A stretch of DNA of 64,000 nucleotides from Bog-532 sp963732345 (GCA_963732345.1 CAVSZI010000008.1:1-64000), one strand, 5' to 3'. Positions 8,330 to 17,683 are shown, counted from the first letter of the stretch. Numbers and translations: made by a program. Notes: generated by a model not told the origin, from the sequence alone.

Positions 8330-9226
8330 GTGACGGAGCAGAGGCGGCCAGCCACGCGCACAAGGACACGGCTCGCACTGCGGCTGGCCGGGGGCGGGCT
8401 GCTGTTCGCGACGGGCGCGATTCACCTTGACCTGTACCTGACCGGCTACCGGTCGATCCCGACGATCGGCTGGCTGTTCCTGCTCCAGGTGATCGCGGCC
8501 TTCGGGCTCGGTGCCGTGGTGCTGGCGACCGGCGAATGGCTCGCCGCGGCGGCCGGCGCCGGGTTTGCCTTGGCCACCCTGGGCGGCTACCTCCTGTCCT
8601 TGTGGATCGGCCTGTTCGCGTTCAAGGAGGTCCGGACGACGGCGGGGATCGTCGCCGGGGTGCTAGAGGTGGCTGCCTTCGCGGCCCTGGCGGGCCTGGC
8701 GGCTCTGGCGGCTGCGCCCGGCGGCCAGGCCGCGCCGGGCGGGGCCGGCGGGCGCCTGCTGGCCGGCCTGCGGGCTGGCGTGCCGGGTACCCGGGTGGTT
8801 GCGGCCTCGGTGGCCGGCGTGTCGATCGCGGCTTTGGCGGTGCTCGGCGCTTCGGTGGCGGCGGCTAACGGCCCGGGCGCGACCGCGGCGGGAGGCAGCC
8901 TGAAGACCACGCATATCGGCGGCGTGACGGTGCTGACGAACGCGAAGGGACGCACGCTGTACTGGTTCGCCCCGGATACCGCCACCAGGTCGGCCTGCTA
9001 CGGGACGTGCGCCGCGTACTGGCCGCCGGTGCGGGGAGCCGCGACCGCCGGCCCGGGCGTCACGGGCAGGCTGGGCACGATCACCCGGTCAGACGGGTCG
9101 GTTCAGGCCACCTACGACCGCCATCCCCTGTACACCTATGCCGGCGACACCGCCGCGGGCCAGGCCAACGGCAACAGGCTCAACCTGAACGGCGGGCTGT
9201 GGTACGAGGTAACCCCGTCCGGCTAG
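8330..9226 (+). CDS. polytopic membrane protein with C-terminal secreted-repeat domain
   Basis: 298 residues. It has about five hydrophobic segments between residues 15 and 190 (GGGLLFATGAIHLDLYL, LFLLQVIAAFGLGAVVL, a third and fourth in the GYLLSLWIGLFAF to AALAGLAAL region, a fifth at SVAGVSIAALAVLG). A periplasmic-side domain follows, almost identical in layout to the preceding lipoprotein (THIGGVTVLTNAKGRTLYWF, CYGTCAAYWPPV, HPLYTYAGDTAAGQANGN). I choose GTG 8330 because GGAGGAGCACGAG lies just before it. The alternative start at 8276 overlaps the previous gene. The shared C-terminal domain points to duplication of a lipoprotein domain onto a membrane carrier. Function unknown. Confidence 0.78.
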   Translation: MTEQRRPATRTRTRLALRLAGGGLLFATGAIHLDLYLTGYRSIPTIGWLFLLQVIAAFGLGAVVLATGEWLAAAAGAGFALATLGGYLLSLWIGLFAFKEVRTTAGIVAGVLEVAAFAALAGLAALAAAPGGQAAPGGAGGRLLAGLRAGVPGTRVVAASVAGVSIAALAVLGASVAAANGPGATAAGGSLKTTHIGGVTVLTNAKGRTLYWFAPDTATRSACYGTCAAYWPPVRGAATAGPGVTGRLGTITRSDGSVQATYDRHPLYTYAGDTAAGQANGNRLNLNGGLWYEVTPSG

Positions 9227-9435
9227 CCGCCGACCGGCCCGGCGGCCACGGCCATCGCACCGACGGCGGTCAGCGCGGCCGCACCGCGCCACCAGCGTCG
9301 GCTGCAGTGTCCTCGGAACTGGCCGGCGGCCACGCTCGCCGCGCGGCCGGGCTGGCCGGAGCGGGGGCCGGGCTGGCCGGAAAATGGCCGCGCTGAACCG
9401 AGCATGGGGCTCCTTCTTTCCCCGTCCGGGCGGAC

Positions 9436-9710
9436 TACCGGGTGGGGGGCCGGATGAACAGGCCCGACGACCTGGCCGTACTGGTCGAAACTGACCTGTC
9501 CCGTCTGCTTCCCGGCTTCGAATAGCAGCGGTACGTCAACGGTGGTGATCTCGGGCGCCGCCACCACGGCCGCCCGCGGCGCTCCGGCCCCGGGACGAGC
9601 CAGCTCCGCGATGAAGCGGTCCGCCGTGTCCCGGATCCGGTTGACCACGAGGTCCGCGGGTTCGTTCCGATCCCGCACAGTGTCAGGACTGTCCCGAGCC
9701 CTAGGAGCAC
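9436..9710 (-). pseudogene. DUF3887-like protein remnant, frameshifted
   Basis: The minus strand reads ADLVVNRIRDTADRFIAEL, VAAPEITTVDVPLLFEAGK and TGQVSFDQYGQVVG, resembling the small DUF3887 domain. The expected family ending, GLFIRPPTR then stop, is present but one base out of frame after QVVG. The N-terminal region before residue about 30 has no family match. A broken or shortened copy is more likely than a functional gene. Confidence 0.35.
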
Positions 9711-9815
9711 GAACGCCGACGCCGACCGACCCGCCGGGCTTACGTTGGCTGGTGATGTGACTTTGCGGTGGCATGCTGCGCGTAAGAGCGAATTAATTAC
9801 TTGATTTTCGGTCAG

Positions 9816-9829
9816 AAATATAGATATTT
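9816..9829. promoter_or_regulatory. AT-rich palindrome upstream of the GH2 glycosidase
   Basis: AAATAT-AG-ATATTT is a perfect 6+6 inverted repeat in an AT-rich stretch (9785-9850), unusual for this DNA, 51 bp before the GH2 start codon. Its position fits an operator or promoter for the glycosidase. No regulator gene is adjacent. Confidence 0.35.
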
Positions 9830-9880
9830 GCGGTAATTGGTGTCAATCTGTGCGGAACCGAACATCTGACTGACGGAGGG

Positions 9881-10543
9881 ATGACTCCGGTGCGCGACTC
9901 TCACCTGCCCGCCAGCGACCCCCAGCGCGCATCCGGAAAACCATCGCGCGCAGCCGGGAGCCGCCCGCAGGTACCCATGTCACGGCGGCTGTTCCTCCGC
10001 ACGGCGGCCAGCGGAACAGCCGGGATGGCGGCTTCGTCCGTGCTCAGTGCGCGCGGGCCGGGGGCCCGCGCGGCCGAGCGAACGGCCCCGCGGGAAACCG
10101 CGCAGACGGCCGGCGCCAGGAGACCCGCCGCGAGGATCGTCTCGTTCGACGCCGGCTGGCTGTTCGGCCCGGCGGCGGCAGGCAGCGACCAGCCGGGGTT
10201 CGACGACAACGCACTGGCGACGGTGACGCTGCCGCACACGGTGGCCCCGCTGTCCTGGCAGAACTGGGACCCCTCCACCTGGGAGCACGTTTGGGTCTAC
10301 CGCAAGCACTTTGATGCGCCGGCCGACGTGAGCGGCCTGCGGGTGTTCCTCGACTTCTCGGCGGCCATGACCCACTCGACGATCACCCTGAACGGGACGC
10401 AGGTGGCGGACCACCTCGGCGGTTACCTGCCGTTCAGCGCCGAGATCACCGGCCACCTGCAGCCGGAGGGCAACGTGCTGGCCGTGACGCTGGACTCCAC
10501 CTTCAACCTCGACGCGCCCCCGGACCGGCCGGCCCCTACATAA
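9881..10543 (+). CDS. GH2 glycosidase, N-terminal fragment (Tat signal and sugar-binding domain), frameshifted
   Basis: This is the 5' part of a family 2 glycoside hydrolase (beta-galactosidase/beta-glucuronidase class). It starts at ATG 9881 after GGAGGG. A Tat signal contains SRRLFLRTAA (residues about 34-43). A jelly-roll sugar-binding domain follows: SFDAGWLFGP, LPHTVAPLSWQNWDP, WVYRKHFDAP and VFLDFSAAMTHSTI. The frame stops at 10543 after DRPAPT. Two bases over, the text continues as GPYISTSVDFWQPGGIYRDV, which is standard for this family, so one base was lost in the C/G run near 10530. The protein as encoded would lack a catalytic domain. It is either a recent inactivating mutation or a sequencing error. 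Confidence 0.8.
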   Translation: MTPVRDSHLPASDPQRASGKPSRAAGSRPQVPMSRRLFLRTAASGTAGMAASSVLSARGPGARAAERTAPRETAQTAGARRPAARIVSFDAGWLFGPAAAGSDQPGFDDNALATVTLPHTVAPLSWQNWDPSTWEHVWVYRKHFDAPADVSGLRVFLDFSAAMTHSTITLNGTQVADHLGGYLPFSAEITGHLQPEGNVLAVTLDSTFNLDAPPDRPAPT

Positions 10544-10626
10544 GCACATCTGTCGACTTCTGGCAGCCCGGTGGGATCTACCGCGACGTCAGCCTGCGGG
10601 CCGTACCGCAGATCTTCCTCGCCGAC

Positions 10627-13380
10627 GTGTTCGCCAAGCCGGTCAACGTACTGGACGCCAGCGCGCGGCAGGTCGTGGTGCAGATCACGGTCGACGCCGC
10701 TGTCGTCCCCTCGGGCAAGGTCGGGCTGACCGTGGACCTGGTGGACGGCACCCGGACCCTGGCTTCCGCGACGGTCCCGGTCACGATCAGCAAGGCCGGC
10801 CAGGCGACGGTGACCGCCACGCTCACCGGCCTGCCGGACATCACGCTCTGGGACACGGACAACCCAAGGCTTTACACCGTGGTCGCCACGCTGACGACGG
10901 ACGGCAGCCCGCTGCACGACTATCAGGTCAGGACCGGGTTCCGCGAGGCGTCCTTCCAGCTCGACGGGTTCTACCTCAACGGCAACCGAGTCAAGCTGTT
11001 CGGACTCAGCCGGCATCAGTTCTTCCCTTATGCCGGCGGCGCGATGCCCGCCCGCGTCCAGGCGAAAGACGCCGAAATTCTCCGCAACGAGCTCAACTGC
11101 AACATGGTCCGCTGCTCGCATTATCCGCAGTCGGAGGACTTCTACGACGCCTGCGACGAGCTCGGGCTCATGGTGTGGGAGGAGATCCCCGGCTGGGGCT
11201 ACTTCGGCGACGCCGCGTGGCAGGCCGCGGCGTACCAGGACGTGCACGACATGATCGTCCGGGACCGGAGCCGCCCGTCGGTCATCGCGTGGGGCGCGAT
11301 GCCGAACGAGGCGGGCGAGCAGGTCGAGGAGTACGCCCTGTACAACGAGCTCGTGCGTTCCCTCGACGACTCAAGGCCGACCGGAGGCGACGGCTCGACG
11401 ACCGACGCCAGCTTCGTGTTCGACGTCTACAGCAACCACGACTACAGCAGCGTGACCGGCCCCGGCGGGGTGCGGGAACCGACCTTGGATCCTCCTGTCG
11501 ACGCGGCCGGCAAGCCGTACCTGGTCTGCGAGGCCATCGGGACCTTGTCCGGACCGGCCATCTACTACCGGCGCACCGACACCCAGGCCGTCCAGCAGGG
11601 CGAGGCAACGGCGCACGCAACCGTGCAGCACATTGCGGCGTCCGACGACCGTTACTGCGGCCTGCTCGCCTGGGCCGGCTTCGACTACCCATCGGGCAGC
11701 GGCAACGAGTACCAGGGGGTCAAGTACGTTGGAGTACACGACCTGTTCCGGATCCCCAAGCCCGGCGCCGCCATCTACCAGGCACAGGCCGACCCGAAGC
11801 TCAGGCCGGTCATCGCGCCTGCCTTCTACTGGGACTTCGGCCCCACGTCGCCGGTGACGAACCTGGGGCCCGCGATGATCTGCTCCAATCTCGAACAGCT
11901 CAAGGTGTACGTCGGCGGGCAGCCGTTCGCGACCGTCACGCCGGACACCGCCGATTACGGCCATCTGCCGTACCCGCCGTCGTTCGTGGATTTCAGCACG
12001 GTAGACGGCTCGGCCCAGCCGGAACTGCGCATCGACGGCTACCTGGGCGGCGTCAGGGTCGCGTCCCGGTCCCTGGCCGGCGACCCGTCGGGCGACCGGC
12101 TGTCGCTGGCGGCCGACGACGCCGAGATTGATGGGGATGGCGTGGACGCGACGAGGCTGGCGTTCCGGACGGTGGACAAGTTCGGCGCGCCCCGCCCGTA
12201 CGTGACCGGGACGGTCACCCTGACCGTCGACGGACCCGGGGTACTCGTCGGCGACAACCCCGTCGACTTCACCGCCACGGGCGGCGCGGCCGCGGCCTGG
12301 ATCCGCTCGCTGCCCGGCTCGCCGGGCACGGTAACGGTCAAGGCCAGCCATCCCATGCTCGGTAGTGCCGTCGCGCGGATCAGGATCCGTGAGGTGCCAT
12401 CGGCCGGCGCGCCCGTCCCCTACGGATCGCTGACTGTCACGGCCGCGCCCGCGCTCGTCGCGCCGGACAGCACCACGACGGTGACCGCGACGCTGACCAA
12501 CAACGGCCTGCTGGCCCTGGACCACGTCGCCTTCTCCACCACTGCGCCCGACGGCTGGACGGCCCGCCCGGCCACGCCGGTCACCGTGACCGGCGTGCGC
12601 AGCGGGCAGATTCCCAGAGTGACCTGGAAGGTAACCGTCCCCGCTGGCGCCAACCCCGGCCAGGCCCCGATCACGGTGCAGGCTGTCTACACCGCCGGCC
12701 GACAGCGCGGCATCACGTACTCCAGCGTGAGCGTGCTGCGCGCCTACGCCACCCTGGGCGGCGCGTTCAACAACACCGGGATCAGCGACGACTCGGACCT
12801 CACGGCCGCGAACTTCGATGGTGTCGGCAACAGCTACTCCGCGCAGGCGCTCACCGCGGCGGGCCTCGCGGCGGGGGCGGCGGTTACACACGACGGGATC
12901 ACATTCACCTGGCCGGACGTCCCGCCCGGCCAGCCGGACAACGTGCTGGCCCAGGGGCAGACAATCCTGCTGTCCGGGTCCGGCACCACGCTCGGCTTCC
13001 TCGGCGCCGGCAGCCCCAGCGATGAGAGCGGTACCGGGACCATCTACTACACCGATGGCAGCACGAGCAGCTTCACCATTACCCTGGACAACTACTTCGA
13101 CAAGCCAGACACCGGTAACGACATTATCGCGACGCTGACGTACATCAACGACTCCAACGCTGCCACCGCCAGCGGTACGGCCGGGAAGCGGAACCAGACG
13201 GTCTACGTGTTCTACACGTCAGCCGCCATCGCGCCGGGCAAGACGGTCCAGGCGGTGACGCTGCCAGCCGGGGGCACCATCCCGGCGGGCGGAGGACGGG
13301 TCAGCGGGATCCACATCTTCGCGCTCGGCATCGGCCCGCTGTCGGCGAAGGGAGTACCGCTGAGCGGCAACGACAGCTGA
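10627..13380 (+). CDS. GH2 glycosidase, catalytic and C-terminal part (after frameshift)
   Basis: This is the continuation of the glycosidase; coding in this frame begins near 10535, and 10627 is merely its first usable GTG, so it probably has no own ribosome site. Order: GH2 immunoglobulin-like sandwich (to about residue 100), TIM barrel with LFGLSRHQFFPYAG, MVRCSHYPQSEDFYDACDEL, the acid/base region AWGAMPNEAGE and nucleophile region LVCEAIG, a DUF4982-like linker domain (DFGPTSPVTNLG), a GH2 C-terminal domain, a NEW3-like beta-sandwich (DHVAFSTTAPDGWTARP), and a C-terminal NPCBM-like carbohydrate-binding domain (AFNNTGISDDSDLTAANFDG). Together with the N-terminal part it makes an about 1,165-residue exported enzyme acting on complex beta-linked sugars. 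Exact substrate not inferable. Confidence 0.85.
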   Translation: MFAKPVNVLDASARQVVVQITVDAAVVPSGKVGLTVDLVDGTRTLASATVPVTISKAGQATVTATLTGLPDITLWDTDNPRLYTVVATLTTDGSPLHDYQVRTGFREASFQLDGFYLNGNRVKLFGLSRHQFFPYAGGAMPARVQAKDAEILRNELNCNMVRCSHYPQSEDFYDACDELGLMVWEEIPGWGYFGDAAWQAAAYQDVHDMIVRDRSRPSVIAWGAMPNEAGEQVEEYALYNELVRSLDDSRPTGGDGSTTDASFVFDVYSNHDYSSVTGPGGVREPTLDPPVDAAGKPYLVCEAIGTLSGPAIYYRRTDTQAVQQGEATAHATVQHIAASDDRYCGLLAWAGFDYPSGSGNEYQGVKYVGVHDLFRIPKPGAAIYQAQADPKLRPVIAPAFYWDFGPTSPVTNLGPAMICSNLEQLKVYVGGQPFATVTPDTADYGHLPYPPSFVDFSTVDGSAQPELRIDGYLGGVRVASRSLAGDPSGDRLSLAADDAEIDGDGVDATRLAFRTVDKFGAPRPYVTGTVTLTVDGPGVLVGDNPVDFTATGGAAAAWIRSLPGSPGTVTVKASHPMLGSAVARIRIREVPSAGAPVPYGSLTVTAAPALVAPDSTTTVTATLTNNGLLALDHVAFSTTAPDGWTARPATPVTVTGVRSGQIPRVTWKVTVPAGANPGQAPITVQAVYTAGRQRGITYSSVSVLRAYATLGGAFNNTGISDDSDLTAANFDGVGNSYSAQALTAAGLAAGAAVTHDGITFTWPDVPPGQPDNVLAQGQTILLSGSGTTLGFLGAGSPSDESGTGTIYYTDGSTSSFTITLDNYFDKPDTGNDIIATLTYINDSNAATASGTAGKRNQTVYVFYTSAAIAPGKTVQAVTLPAGGTIPAGGGRVSGIHIFALGIGPLSAKGVPLSGNDS

Positions 13381-13990
13381 CGCCGCGCGGGAAAGCGGGC
13401 TGGAACCGTTGCATTGATCGAGCGGCGCGTACGACAGGTGCGATGATGCGGATGGCTGGCTCGTCAGATGACCGTCGAAAAGCTGGTCGAAGGCCACGCG
13501 GATTGACATCCTCCCCGCCCTGAAGGTCCCCATACCACCACCGAGTCCGCTCGCGTCGTCAACGTCGCCGCTGGGGTTGAGAACACCCACCGGGCAGCGC
13601 CCGTCCGCGACGGGCCGCCACCAGGCGCTTGCGGTCCTCATCGGCAAGTGGATCAACGAAGGCCACACGACCGAGATCGCGGGGATACGGGCGATCGGTA
13701 ACGCGCATCTTCGCGGTGTTACCTCGTCCGGCACGCCTCACCGGCATAAGGCCGATGCGTCTGGGCCAGTCGTTCACCGAGGCACACGCGGCCCGCTTGA
13801 GTCATAGTGCGGATAGGGATCGTCAAGCCCCAGGCAGCGCCATATTACAGATCGTAACTCCGCCGTGCTCGCCGGCCTCGAACCCCAGAACCGGCGGCGG
13901 TTGGCCGCCACCGTCCGGAGACGGCAAGAGGGAACGCAAGCATTTCGGGTGTGCGGGTCGTGCCTTCGTGTTTCTGGCGCTGCGCCGCGT
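13381..13990. other. gene-poor stretch with IS-end and coding debris
   Basis: No intact gene is seen. At 13502-13525 there is GACATCCTCCCCGCCC followed by TGAAGG, which is the sequence that commonly forms the right end of IS200/IS605-type (tnpB) elements in actinomycetes, read on the minus strand. No tnpB is readable next to it. At about 13628-13670 the plus strand gives LAVLIGKWINEGHT, resembling the start of a DUF1579-like protein, which dies within 50 codons. Confidence 0.3.
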
Positions 13991-15526
13991 TCAGCTGCGG
14001 AACCGGATCCCGGCGGTGGCGTACTCGGCCAGCAGGGGCACCGGGGTGAACGCCTGGTCACCAGTAGCGGCGTGCATCGCCTCGAGCACGCTGACGACGT
14101 GCGCCGGGCCGGCGTCGTCGAGCATCTGAAGCGGCCCGCGGGGGTAACCGCAGCCGAGCATCATCGCGGTGTCTATGTCGGCTGGACTGGCATAACCGTC
14201 CTGGAACATCCGGACCGCGTCGTTGAACTGCGCGTAGGCGAGTGCCTCGGTGAGGAATCCCGGCCGGTCCCGGGTAGTGACCGCGTCCAGGCTGAGCCTG
14301 ACCGCGAGCGCGGTCGCCTTGGCAGCCGTGCCTGGCGCGGTCACGTCCGGCAACACCAGCTCTGCGAGTCCCCGCTTGCCGTCACCTGCGTCGACGAAGT
14401 GGATACCGACCACATCGGCCGGGTGGCCCACGGTCAGGGCCGCGTCCAGGACCCGGTGCTTCGGGTCTGCCACCACGATGACCAGGCCGGCCTCGGGTGA
14501 TGGCTGCGGCACGACGCTGATGCCGGCCGCCGCGATGTCGCTGGCCAGCTCGTCAAGCAGGCCGTCCGGTTCCCTGATGACCGCGACCTCGGCGGGAAGA
14601 GGCGCAGCCGCCAGGTCGTCATCCGCAGCGGCGGCCGCCGGAGTGCTGTTCCGATAGTCATAGAACCCGCGTCCGCTCTTGCGGCCGAACAGCCTGGCGT
14701 CGCACAGCTTGCGCAGCAGGGGCGCGGGCGCGTAACGGGTGCCACCGAACTCAGCCTGGAGTACCTCAAGGACCGCCAGAGACGTGTCCAGGCCGATCAG
14801 GTCAAGCAGCGTCAGCGGCCCCATCGGCAGGCCGAGCCCTACGTTGGCCGCCTTGTCAATGTCCTCGCGGGTGGCCTGCGCAGTTTCCAGCAGCCGCACC
14901 GCGTGGTTGAGGTAGGGCACCAGCAGCGCATTCACGATGAACCCGGCTCGGTCGCTGACCTGGACGGGAGTCTTGCGCAGATCACGGGACAGCAGAGCCA
15001 GCGTCTCGGCGGTCGCCGGCGAGGTGAGCACCGTGGAAATTACCTCGACCAGCTTCATGACCGGAGCAGGATTGAAGAAGTGCAGCCCCGCCACCCGGGG
15101 CGGATACCGCGTACCACCCGCGATCTCTGTGATCGACAGCGAGGAGGTATTGGTGGCCAGGATCGCATCGGCCCGGCAGGCCTCGTCCAGCTGGTCAAAT
15201 AGGGTTCGCTTGAGTTCCATGCGTTCTGGTATGGCCTCGATCACCAGGTCGGCGCCGGCCACCCCGGCCGGGATGTCGTCCGTGGGCCGGATCCGGGCGA
15301 GTATCTCGTCCCGTGCGGTATCGGTGAGCTTGCCCCGGCTGACCGCCTTGTCCAGGGAGGCGCGCAGCCGGGCCATGCCCTGGTCCAGGAAAGTCTGGTT
15401 GATCTCGATCGCGACGACGCGGCGGCCGCTGCGGCCGACTAGCTCGGCGATGCCCGAGCCCATGAGGCCAAGCCCGATCACCGCCACCTCGCGGATATCG
15501 GCTGGCTGTATCACGCTATTAGTCAT
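13991..15526 (-). CDS. paaH: 3-hydroxyacyl-CoA dehydrogenase, PaaH type
   Basis: 511 residues. It oxidises a 3-hydroxyacyl-CoA to the 3-oxo form with NAD, as in phenylacetate or fatty-acid degradation. The N-terminal Rossmann domain shows VAVIGLGLMGSGIAELV and the acidic EIN after beta-2. LVIEAIPERMELKR, ATNTSSLSITEIA and the catalytic-histidine region GLHFFNPAPVMKLVE follow. The first 3HCDH C-domain has DRAGFIVNALLVPYLNHAV and GLPMGPLTLLDLIGLD, ending GRKSGRGFYDY. A second, related C-domain occupies residues about 300-511 (DRPGFLTEALAYAQFNDAV, GCGYPRGPLQMLDDAG). This two-C-domain layout and length are those of PaaH/PaaC. The ATG at 15526 has GAAAGG upstream; the longer open frame to 15697 runs into GH65 debris. 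No other paa genes are near. Confidence 0.85.
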   Translation of the reverse strand: MTNSVIQPADIREVAVIGLGLMGSGIAELVGRSGRRVVAIEINQTFLDQGMARLRASLDKAVSRGKLTDTARDEILARIRPTDDIPAGVAGADLVIEAIPERMELKRTLFDQLDEACRADAILATNTSSLSITEIAGGTRYPPRVAGLHFFNPAPVMKLVEVISTVLTSPATAETLALLSRDLRKTPVQVSDRAGFIVNALLVPYLNHAVRLLETAQATREDIDKAANVGLGLPMGPLTLLDLIGLDTSLAVLEVLQAEFGGTRYAPAPLLRKLCDARLFGRKSGRGFYDYRNSTPAAAAADDDLAAAPLPAEVAVIREPDGLLDELASDIAAAGISVVPQPSPEAGLVIVVADPKHRVLDAALTVGHPADVVGIHFVDAGDGKRGLAELVLPDVTAPGTAAKATALAVRLSLDAVTTRDRPGFLTEALAYAQFNDAVRMFQDGYASPADIDTAMMLGCGYPRGPLQMLDDAGPAHVVSVLEAMHAATGDQAFTPVPLLAEYATAGIRFRS

Positions 15527-15548
15527 ATTGCTGAGCCTTTCATCTAGC

Positions 15549-15706
15549 CTAGCTCCAGGCGTTCGGTAGCCGGGGCGCGAAGGACAGACGGCCGTCGAAG
15601 TCCCGGGCGCCACCAAACCCGACGAACTCATCTGAGTACCGCGCCTCGACGATGCGCCATTCGTCTGCTGGGCAGAGGTGTACTGGCGGCAACTCAATTT
15701 TCCGCT
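15549..15706 (-). pseudogene. GH65 (maltose/trehalose phosphorylase) remnant, ends joined
   Basis: The minus strand reads LPPVHLCPADEWRIVEARYS, the extreme N-terminus of family 65 glycoside phosphorylases. It then jumps, in frame, to GFGGARDFDGRLSFAPRLP, which in that family lies near the C-terminus, and stops. About 700 residues between the two are gone. Identification rests on two short but characteristic motifs. It is a deletion scar without function. Confidence 0.6.
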
Positions 15707-16639
15707 TGAGCACGATTCGAAGGTAATCCCATGCGCGCGATACCGACAGATGGGGCCGGCCGCGATGACCGCCCGTCGTCCCGCCTGCCGGGCATCCCTG
15801 CCGCTGCAGGAACACCAGGCGGGCGTTGCCTGTGCCGGGAAGCCAGGCTCGATCCGAGACCGCCCGCCGCCAAGCCGGCCACGACGTGCACCAGGAATGC
15901 AACTGCTGGCAAGAGCACGTCAGACGGCAGTCCGGTAGCGGCTTTCCTCATGGATCGCCCAGGAGAGCTGCGCGCCCACAAGCACGGTCGGCCAGCCAGT
16001 GGAGGTATCCCCGTTCGCCGCCGGACCACCGATCATCCTGAATTGGTCACCGAACGACATGGTGAGCGCGGAATAGAAAGTGCAGGACCAGGGGTGCCGA
16101 CGATGCCGGAGCAGACAACCTGGCGACAGGTCAAACCCGAGCGAATCCCGGAAGGTGCGCCGTTTACGAAACGGCTTTCACCCGACACGTCGGGACCGTC
16201 CGGCCGCTCGCATTTCATCGGGAGCACCGAGGTGGTCCGCCGCTGGCGACGGCCCGCGGGAGAAGAGGCCGCGCGTACAACGGTGCCCGCCCCGGCAGGG
16301 CACGGGCGACCGTCTGACCTGCTGGAACGGGACTTCACCGTCGGGGCATTGAACCGGCGGCGGGTGGCTGACATCACTATGCCGGGACGCCGGGTGGCCT
16401 TGCCTAATCCGCGTTTATTCTCGATTTCTTTGCCCGGATGGTGTCGGCTGGCCGGTCGCGGATACGTTGCAGGCCGAGCTGGCCCTCGATGCCCTGGAAA
16501 TGGCGGTCCCGGGGTAGCCGGGAGACCGTGTCACAGGGTGACCGATGTCACCACGGCTACCATGAAATGGCTGCCTGATACAACAATGGCGCGGGGGTCG
16601 TTCCAGCGCAGGATGGCCACGTGATCGGGGGCAAACGTC
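15707..16639. other. gene-poor stretch
   Basis: Long open frames exist on both strands (for example 15731-16624 plus) but they have no recognisable family, poor codon structure and no ribosome sites. A minus-strand frame at 15694-16029 contains one hydrophobic stretch (LPAVAFLVHVVAGLAAGGLG) and could be a relic membrane segment. The only recognisable item is the transposase fragment at 16440. Confidence 0.4.
16440..16517 (+). pseudogene. DDE transposase (IS3-type) fragment
   Basis: The plus strand reads GVGWPVADTLQAELALDALE then MAVPG and a stop. This matches the segment 'xVGWxxADHxRxELVxDALxMA' found in the integrase core of IS3-family OrfB proteins. Nothing else of the element or its terminal repeats is visible. 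It marks past insertion in this gene-poor stretch. Confidence 0.45.
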
Positions 16640-17683
16640 ATGCGGCGGACGTACTACATGCCGACGCCGCTACCGCGTACCGTGTCTGCCGTGTCCAGCG
16701 ATGACCCCGGAACGACCCCCATGCCGCTCACACGCCTGGCCCCAGACGGCCCGGTGGTGTCGCGGATCGGCCTGGGGCTTGCGGCGCTCGGCCGTCCCGC
16801 TTACATCACCACCGGTCGGGCCGGTGACCTGCCCGACCGCAGCGTCACCGGCCTGGCGGCCCGCACGTTCACCATGCTCGACGCCGCGTACAACGCCGGG
16901 ATCCGGTACTTCGACGCGGCCCGGTCCTATGGCAGGGCCGAGGAGTTCCTCGGTGCGTGGCTGGCTGAGCGCGGCGTCCCGGCCGCCGTTGCCGGGTCCA
17001 AGTGGGGCTACCGCTACACCGGCGACTGGCGGCTGGACGCCGAGCACCAGGAGATCAAAGAACACTCGCTGGCCATGTTCACGACCCAGCTCGCCGAGAC
17101 CCGGGCGTTTCTGGGGGACCGGCTCGCGCTCTATCAGGTTCACTCCCTGACCACCGATTCCGGGCCGCTGGACGACCCGGAGCTGCTGGCCGCGCTCGCC
17201 GACCTGCGGGCCCAGGGCATCATCGTCGGCATCACGACCAGCGGTCCCGGCCAGGCGGATACCCTGCGCCGCGCGCTCGAAGCGACGGTGCGCGGGCAGC
17301 CGGTGTTCAGCAGCGCCCAGGTGACCTGGAATCTTCTGGAGCCATCGGTCGGTCCGGCAGCAGCAGAAGCCGCCGGCGCCGGCTGGGCCATCCTGATCAA
17401 GGAAGCCCTCGCCAACGGGCGCCTGGCTCCTGGGGGCGATCCGGCCGGCACGCCGGCTGAGCTGACGGCGCTCGCCGACGCCCAGGGCGTGGCCGTGGAC
17501 GCCATCGCGATCGCGGCGGCGCTGGCGAATCCGTGGGCCAGCGTGGTGCTGTCGGGAGCGGTGACACCCGGCCATCTGGAGTCAAATCTGGGAGCGCTCG
17601 CTGTGACCGAAATGCCGCGCCTCGACCTCGCCGAGCCGCCTGCCAGATACTGGTCAGCGCGGTCCGGCCGGCCCTGGCGATAA
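16640..17683 (+). CDS. aldo/keto reductase
   Basis: Up to 347 residues of an aldo/keto reductase with the (beta/alpha)8 fold, reducing carbonyl compounds with NADPH. The catalytic tetrad is visible: Asp and Tyr in IRYFDAARSYGRAEEF, Lys in VAGSKWGYRY and His in LALYQVHSLT. Later ASVVLSGAVTPGHLESN belongs to the cofactor-binding end. The start is uncertain: the frame opens at 16640, but clear homology begins at MPLTRLAPDGPVV (ATG 16721) and neither start has a strong ribosome site. It lies 105 nt upstream of the dihydroxyacetone kinase operon on the same strand. A link to triose or glycerol metabolism is possible but only inferred from position. Confidence 0.82.
   Translation: MRRTYYMPTPLPRTVSAVSSDDPGTTPMPLTRLAPDGPVVSRIGLGLAALGRPAYITTGRAGDLPDRSVTGLAARTFTMLDAAYNAGIRYFDAARSYGRAEEFLGAWLAERGVPAAVAGSKWGYRYTGDWRLDAEHQEIKEHSLAMFTTQLAETRAFLGDRLALYQVHSLTTDSGPLDDPELLAALADLRAQGIIVGITTSGPGQADTLRRALEATVRGQPVFSSAQVTWNLLEPSVGPAAAEAAGAGWAILIKEALANGRLAPGGDPAGTPAELTALADAQGVAVDAIAIAAALANPWASVVLSGAVTPGHLESNLGALAVTEMPRLDLAEPPARYWSARSGRPWR

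Noticed and set aside
15731..16624. 297-codon plus-strand frame in the gene-poor stretch.
   Set aside because: No domain, no ribosome site, skewed composition, and it overlaps remnants on both strands.
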